From positions 1 to 17,457 of the forward strand of contig JAISBQ010000062.1 in assembly GCA_031266115.1 (NCBI GenBank): a DNA stretch of 17,457 bases, given 5' to 3'. The position numbers were made by a program, and so were the translations under genes. Positions 14,419-17,457 of this stretch are shown here, one piece after another. The notes below the pieces were generated by a model. It saw only the letters and a list, made by a program, of their open reading frames with translations. It did not search any database and was not told the origin of the DNA. Within the stretch, counting starts at the first letter, position 1, and each line of letters opens with the position of its first letter. This DNA comes from Bifidobacteriaceae bacterium. Lineage in GTDB: Bacteria > Actinomycetota > Actinomycetes > Actinomycetales > WQXJ01.

Positions 14419-16395
14419 ATGAAAGAAGAGGCCTCAGTTGTCAGGCGGGTGCGATTCTTCGGCCCCCAAGACTTGTCTGTGGGCTGGTACGTCGCCCGCG
14501 TGGCCCAACTTGTCGAGGAGTTCGCAGCTGACAAAGCGCTGCGCCAAGTGATGGACATCATCGAACTCCACAACGTGCAGCAATTCCTCGAGCATGATTT
14601 CCTTCCCCGCGACCACACCCCGGAGCAACGTGCCGCGGCACTGTCGCGTATACCCGAGATCCAGAGCGCAGTCGCCAGGTTCTTCTTCGCTGTCGATGAT
14701 GCCAACTGCGCGTCGCTCATCAGCGAAGTCGATTACGAGTATCACCGCGATCTTCTTGATCTCCTTGATCTCCTTGGTCGCTACAAGGCCTTTGAGCGAT
14801 GCCGCGCCGAGACGATGCTTCCCGCGCTGAAAGAGACAGGCATTCATCTCGGCGAGATGCTGGGCAGCAAACGGTTGGTCGCCGCGTACGACGCAGAGAT
14901 TCGCGACGAATTGGTGGCCTCGCCTGTGAATGGAGAGCATCTGGTTTGCAAACACATGCAAAACGACGGGCGCCACGAAGTACACCTTCCACGCAGTCTC
15001 AGTGCGGCAGACTCGCGCGATCTCCTTGAGCGCTATCTCGACAGCGCGGAAGCCAACCCAAACTACGTGAGCTTGGTCGAGCTTGCTCCGATCAGCGCCG
15101 AAACAGGGGTCGACGCTAAGTTGAAGCTGCGGGCGAAACGACGCAACGCCGAGTTGACTCAGAAGTTCTTCGAGAACAACGCCGGATTCAAAATCCGGAT
15201 CGAGGTGCGCTTGTCCGACACGCAGGACGAACCAGTTCAGGTCGAGATGCGCGATTCTGACGGCTCTGCCTCAGTATTCACGTACAGCTCCCGCTGGCTG
15301 GATGAGACGTTTGACAACCCCAGCATCCTCAACAACTTCCAGCACTTGTTCGAGTTCGCCGATCAGCATGTGGTGCTCACCCTCCCGTCTTACCAGGTGC
15401 GACTGGGGGTGCTGGAGCGGCTGATCGGAGAGGCCGGTAAGACCCATTATGAGACAGGGGTCGGGTTCTACGCTGTCGACAGGACCACCTTTCTTCAAAC
15501 TTGCTTGTACCAGCATTACTTGAATGGCAAGGGTAAAGACCTAGAAAATGTCATTTCTTGGTTTTTTGAGGAGTATCTCGCACAGGAGTTCAGTGCCTTG
15601 AATTTCTCGTTTCGGCCTTCGAGCCCCGGAGCCTCCTACCTTGAGCGCGTGCGCCAGCTCTTTGCAGAGATGGAGAGCGCCATGGCACAATTCGGTCTCT
15701 ACGTTGAAAACGGCGAACTCGATCGCGACCTCCTCGCGATCACCTCGTACCCGGTTCGGTACAAGAAGGTTCCGAGCATGCTGCCGGGTAAGTACGTGTA
15801 TCCGACAAAGAACTCGGAGATCACGGGTATCCTGCACGCCATGTTTTCCGACCAATCCACGCTGACGTATATCAACGACGAGTTGACGGACGACAACGCT
15901 GCTGGATTGCTGCGCAACAACCATCTCGCCCAGGACGACTTCCATGAATACCAAATACCCGTTGTTCGCGAGTTGGTCACGCTTGGTGTTCTAGAGGACG
16001 CGGGCGGACGAGTGCGGATTGCGGACGTAGAACAAATTCTCGTCCTCAGGGGGTTGTTCGAAACTGAAGCATGCAGTTATTACCATCTGTCCGACCACGG
16101 GCGAGCGGTGGTTGATGCCATGGAGGCGCGAGGCTGGGTGGAGCGCCGGTCGTCCTTGCTCACCGAGGCCGAAGGCCAGTACTTGAACTACTTCCTCAAC
16201 AAGATCGAATTCAGCAATGGACGTGAATTGCGGAACAAATTCCTTCACGGTTCCCAGACCGACGAAGACGGCGAGGATGCGCACTTCCGCGCGTACATCA
16301 CCGCGTTGCGATTGATGATCGCGCTCCTCATCAAGGTGAACGACGACTTCTGGCTCTTGGCCGCCGAGAACTCGAGCTCGAAAGGTGAGAGATAG
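14419..16395 (+). CDS. Uncharacterised 658-residue protein with C-terminal HEPN-like R-x4-H motif
   Basis: I do not recognise a named family over the full length. No signal peptide or membrane helices are evident, so it is probably cytoplasmic. A DLLDLLDLLG heptad-like run (about 112-121) comes from a 9-bp microrepeat. The middle (about 330-420) is alpha-helical in composition; residues about 510-580 (VVRELVTLGVLED, LSDHGRAVVDAMEARGWVE) look like a winged helix. The C-terminal 70 residues contain RELRNKFLHGSQ, an R-x4-H motif (Arg605, Asn606, His610) within a helical context, matching the active site of HEPN ribonucleases, followed by a helix RAYITALRLMIALLIKV. The ATG has an AGGTGA ribosome site and sits 9 nt after the nucleotidyltransferase gene, so they are probably cotranscribed. 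Codon use is visibly more AT-rich than in flanking genes (for example 15481-15620), suggesting transfer. Confidence 0.75.
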   Translation: MKEEASVVRRVRFFGPQDLSVGWYVARVAQLVEEFAADKALRQVMDIIELHNVQQFLEHDFLPRDHTPEQRAAALSRIPEIQSAVARFFFAVDDANCASLISEVDYEYHRDLLDLLDLLGRYKAFERCRAETMLPALKETGIHLGEMLGSKRLVAAYDAEIRDELVASPVNGEHLVCKHMQNDGRHEVHLPRSLSAADSRDLLERYLDSAEANPNYVSLVELAPISAETGVDAKLKLRAKRRNAELTQKFFENNAGFKIRIEVRLSDTQDEPVQVEMRDSDGSASVFTYSSRWLDETFDNPSILNNFQHLFEFADQHVVLTLPSYQVRLGVLERLIGEAGKTHYETGVGFYAVDRTTFLQTCLYQHYLNGKGKDLENVISWFFEEYLAQEFSALNFSFRPSSPGASYLERVRQLFAEMESAMAQFGLYVENGELDRDLLAITSYPVRYKKVPSMLPGKYVYPTKNSEITGILHAMFSDQSTLTYINDELTDDNAAGLLRNNHLAQDDFHEYQIPVVRELVTLGVLEDAGGRVRIADVEQILVLRGLFETEACSYYHLSDHGRAVVDAMEARGWVERRSSLLTEAEGQYLNYFLNKIEFSNGRELRNKFLHGSQTDEDGEDAHFRAYITALRLMIALLIKVNDDFWLLAAENSSSKGER

Positions 16396-16522
16396 GCGGC
16401 ACCAACTCGCTACTGGTCTCGGCGCCGAGCCTCTCGTTCCTGAACCGAAGCGCCTCAACCACGCTCGACTCATGCCCCTTCACCGCCGGCAGCCAAACCG
16501 GCCATGGCCGGTCAATGACTCT
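16396..16522. other. Convergent intergenic region
   Basis: 127 bp between two converging genes. Apart from the palindrome at 16497-16512 nothing is seen. Confidence 0.5.
16497..16512. terminator. Perfect 16-bp palindrome, probable bidirectional terminator
   Basis: ACCGGCCATGGCCGGT is an exact palindrome that would form a 6-bp GC stem with a short loop. On the plus strand TCTTTAGTTCTT follows after about ten bases, and on the minus strand TTTGG follows directly. Its place between convergent genes fits a shared terminator. Confidence 0.5.
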
Positions 16523-16846
16523 TTAGTTCTTCCCTTCCCGCGAGTTGCGGCGATTCTGCGTGTCCACTCCACGCGACCGCAGAACAGTCCCGACGGTCTG
16601 CCTGGTGACGCCGAAAATGGGAGCCAACTCGTACACTGTCTTGCCGTTCCGGTATTGCTCGGCCATCTCCTCGATCTGCGCCCCAGACAGCCGCCGAATC
16701 TGCTTGTGTCTCGCTAACTGAGATTTTGGCACCCTCGGGAGCTTCCCCGCGTCGTATGCCTTACGTGCTTTGAGCAGCGCATTTAGCGCTTGGCACAGGG
16801 TTGGAGCTTTGTCTCGTATGGTCCACTTGACCCGGGCGACCAGCAA
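16523..16846 (-). CDS. Small HTH protein resembling the C-terminal domain of serine recombinases; possible remnant
   Basis: The 107-residue product ends in an HTH of the resolvase/invertase C-terminal type: RRLSGAQIEEMAEQYRNGKT, then VYELAPIFGVTRQTVGTVLRSRGV (about 69-93). Residues 1-50 are basic and give no catalytic resolvase motif, so it cannot recombine DNA alone. The only available start is a TTG at 16846, with no clear ribosome site; the frame stays open upstream to a TAG at 16964-16966 without another start. It may be the surviving end of a broken recombinase, or one of the short stand-alone HTH proteins of this sort found in Actinobacteria. It converges on the HEPN-like gene. The repeat cluster directly upstream could be its binding site. 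Confidence 0.5.
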   Translation of the reverse strand: MLVARVKWTIRDKAPTLCQALNALLKARKAYDAGKLPRVPKSQLARHKQIRRLSGAQIEEMAEQYRNGKTVYELAPIFGVTRQTVGTVLRSRGVDTQNRRNSREGKN

Positions 16847-16882
16847 GGGCGCGGCCCTGACCAGCAGAAACGAACCGGAAGC

Positions 16883-16945
16883 TAGCCGCCGGATAGCCTG
16901 GGGTTGGCTACCGGTTTGGCTACTATTTTCCGGCCGGTTGGCTAC
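16883..16945. repeat. Cluster of five GGCTA/TAGCC half-sites
   Basis: TAGCC at 16883 and 16894, then GGCTA at 16906, 16918 and 16940. The start-to-start steps are 11, 12, 12 and 22 bp. The three GGCTA copies share the longer core TTGGCTAC, and the last two also share a following TTTTCCG with a small offset. About one helical turn separates neighbours, as in iteron-like or cooperative protein-binding sites. Confidence 0.55.
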
Positions 16946-17190
16946 CTTTTCCGCGCGGGCCGCCTACCATGGGTTTCGTGGGACACCCGAGAGGACCGAG
17001 GAAGACGGCGGGACCGGCTGTGGACGGTCACGTAATCGGGCTGGGCGGGGTCACGTGACGTGATCGTGTCGTCGTACGCGCGTGCCCTGCGGCGGCGGCC
17101 GCGTACGTCCGCGCCTCGAGACAGGCGCAGATCCGCGGCGGGCGGTAGGTTTTGCTCCTGACGATGTGGAACGGGCCTGCCGGCGATTCC

Positions 17191-17219
17191 TTGCGGCGCT
17201 GTCGAGGGGCCTCTAGGCT
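17191..17219 (+). promoter_or_regulatory. Leaderless promoter of the last gene
   Basis: TTGCGG (17191-17196), a 17-bp spacer and TAGGCT (17214-17219) end 7 nt before the ATG at 17227. The -10 box is identical to that of the abiE-like operon. Confidence 0.55.
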
Positions 17220-17226
17220 TCACGCC

Positions 17227-17457
17227 ATGCGTAATCTACGTTCCTCCGGCGCTGTGGCATTGATCGCGGCGGTGGCTTTTGTTGCTTCATATGTCAGTGT
17301 GGCGAGCGCGTCGGAGGCGGCGGCCGGGTTGCCCGCTCTGAACTACTCCACTCCCGCCGCATCCGGTGAGGTGGCCGGGCCTTGGCGGGGCTGGTATCAG
17401 CCGATTGCCACCAACGCAGCGACCGGTTCCTACCAGGGCATCGCTCAAGGCGGCCTG
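17227..17457 (+). CDS. Secreted protein of unknown function, N-terminal part
   Basis: The frame runs from an ATG at 17227 to the window end (77 codons, no stop). The N-terminus has a short basic segment (MRNLR), a hydrophobic core AVALIAAVAFVASYVSV, and a small-residue cleavage region (VASASEAAAG), likely cut after ASA near residue 28 or a few residues later. The visible mature part (LPALNYSTPAASGEVAGPWRGWYQP) shows no family motif I recognise. A TTGCGG/TAGGCT promoter places the transcription start at the ATG, with no ribosome site, supporting a leaderless start. It points away from the small HTH gene, so the 380-bp gap is a divergent region. Confidence 0.7.
   Translation, partial: MRNLRSSGAVALIAAVAFVASYVSVASASEAAAGLPALNYSTPAASGEVAGPWRGWYQPIATNAATGSYQGIAQGGL

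Larger units (their letters stand above)
16847..17226. other. 380-bp gene-free region with repeats and inverted repeats
   Basis: No gene is supported here. It holds a cluster of GGCTA/TAGCC sites (16883-16945), two GGTCACGT copies (17026-17033 and 17049-17056) the second of which is part of the palindrome TCACGTGA (17051-17058), and an 8-bp inverted repeat CGTACGCG/CGCGTACG (17073-17080 and 17100-17107). The promoter of the last gene is at its right end. Confidence 0.55.

Noticed and set aside
14749..14778. Tandem CTCCTTGAT repeat, considered as a regulatory or CRISPR-like repeat
   Set aside because: Only two to three 9-bp units, in frame, encoding DLLDLLDLL; a coding microrepeat. No CRISPR array is present in the window.
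16942..17223. Minus-strand 93-codon frame opposite the divergent region
   Set aside because: Arg/Pro-rich with no motif, and covers palindromes and the promoter of the last gene; most likely chance in GC-rich DNA.

Overview
This is a high-GC stretch of an actinobacterial chromosome. The evidence is the prfB–ftsE–ftsX–smpB gene order (also seen, with two genes between prfB and ftsE, in Mycobacterium), a prfB without the frameshift site, frequent GTG/TTG starts, several probable leaderless starts, and a tmRNA tag (AKSNRTDFALAA) of actinobacterial type. I cannot name the genus from sequence alone; the tag resembles those of bifidobacteria and other Actinomycetia.

Left part (1-5461, all minus strand): a two-component system (a DesK/NarL-class histidine kinase and a LuxR-type response regulator), followed downstream by a MacB/LolD-type ABC transporter (an ATPase and a large FtsX-domain permease cut by the window edge). 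The order kinase, regulator, ATPase, permease suggests a signal-responsive envelope or efflux module.

Middle part (5555-12420, plus strand) is conserved housekeeping sequence: prfB; an overlapping cluster of ftsE, ftsX, a secreted coiled-coil M23 endopeptidase with all catalytic residues, and smpB; an AGCS sodium/alanine symporter; then ssrA (tmRNA) with a good sigma70-like promoter embedded in a 14-bp inverted repeat. SmpB and tmRNA are partners in trans-translation. FtsEX probably activates the M23 hydrolase during cell division.

Right part (12421-17457) looks accessory. Just past the tmRNA 3' end, a common island insertion point, is a tight three-gene unit: an XRE-HTH/AbiEi-like antitoxin, an AbiEii-like nucleotidyltransferase (4-bp overlap), and, 9 nt later, a 658-residue protein of no recognised family with a C-terminal R-x4-H motif of the HEPN RNase kind. 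This possible three-component defence or toxin–antitoxin operon is the most interesting item here. It ends in a palindromic terminator facing a small recombinase-like HTH gene. That gene's upstream region carries five GGCTA/TAGCC half-sites at roughly helical spacing. The window ends inside a secreted-protein gene with a probable leaderless promoter. No second att copy, complete integrase or CRISPR array is visible.
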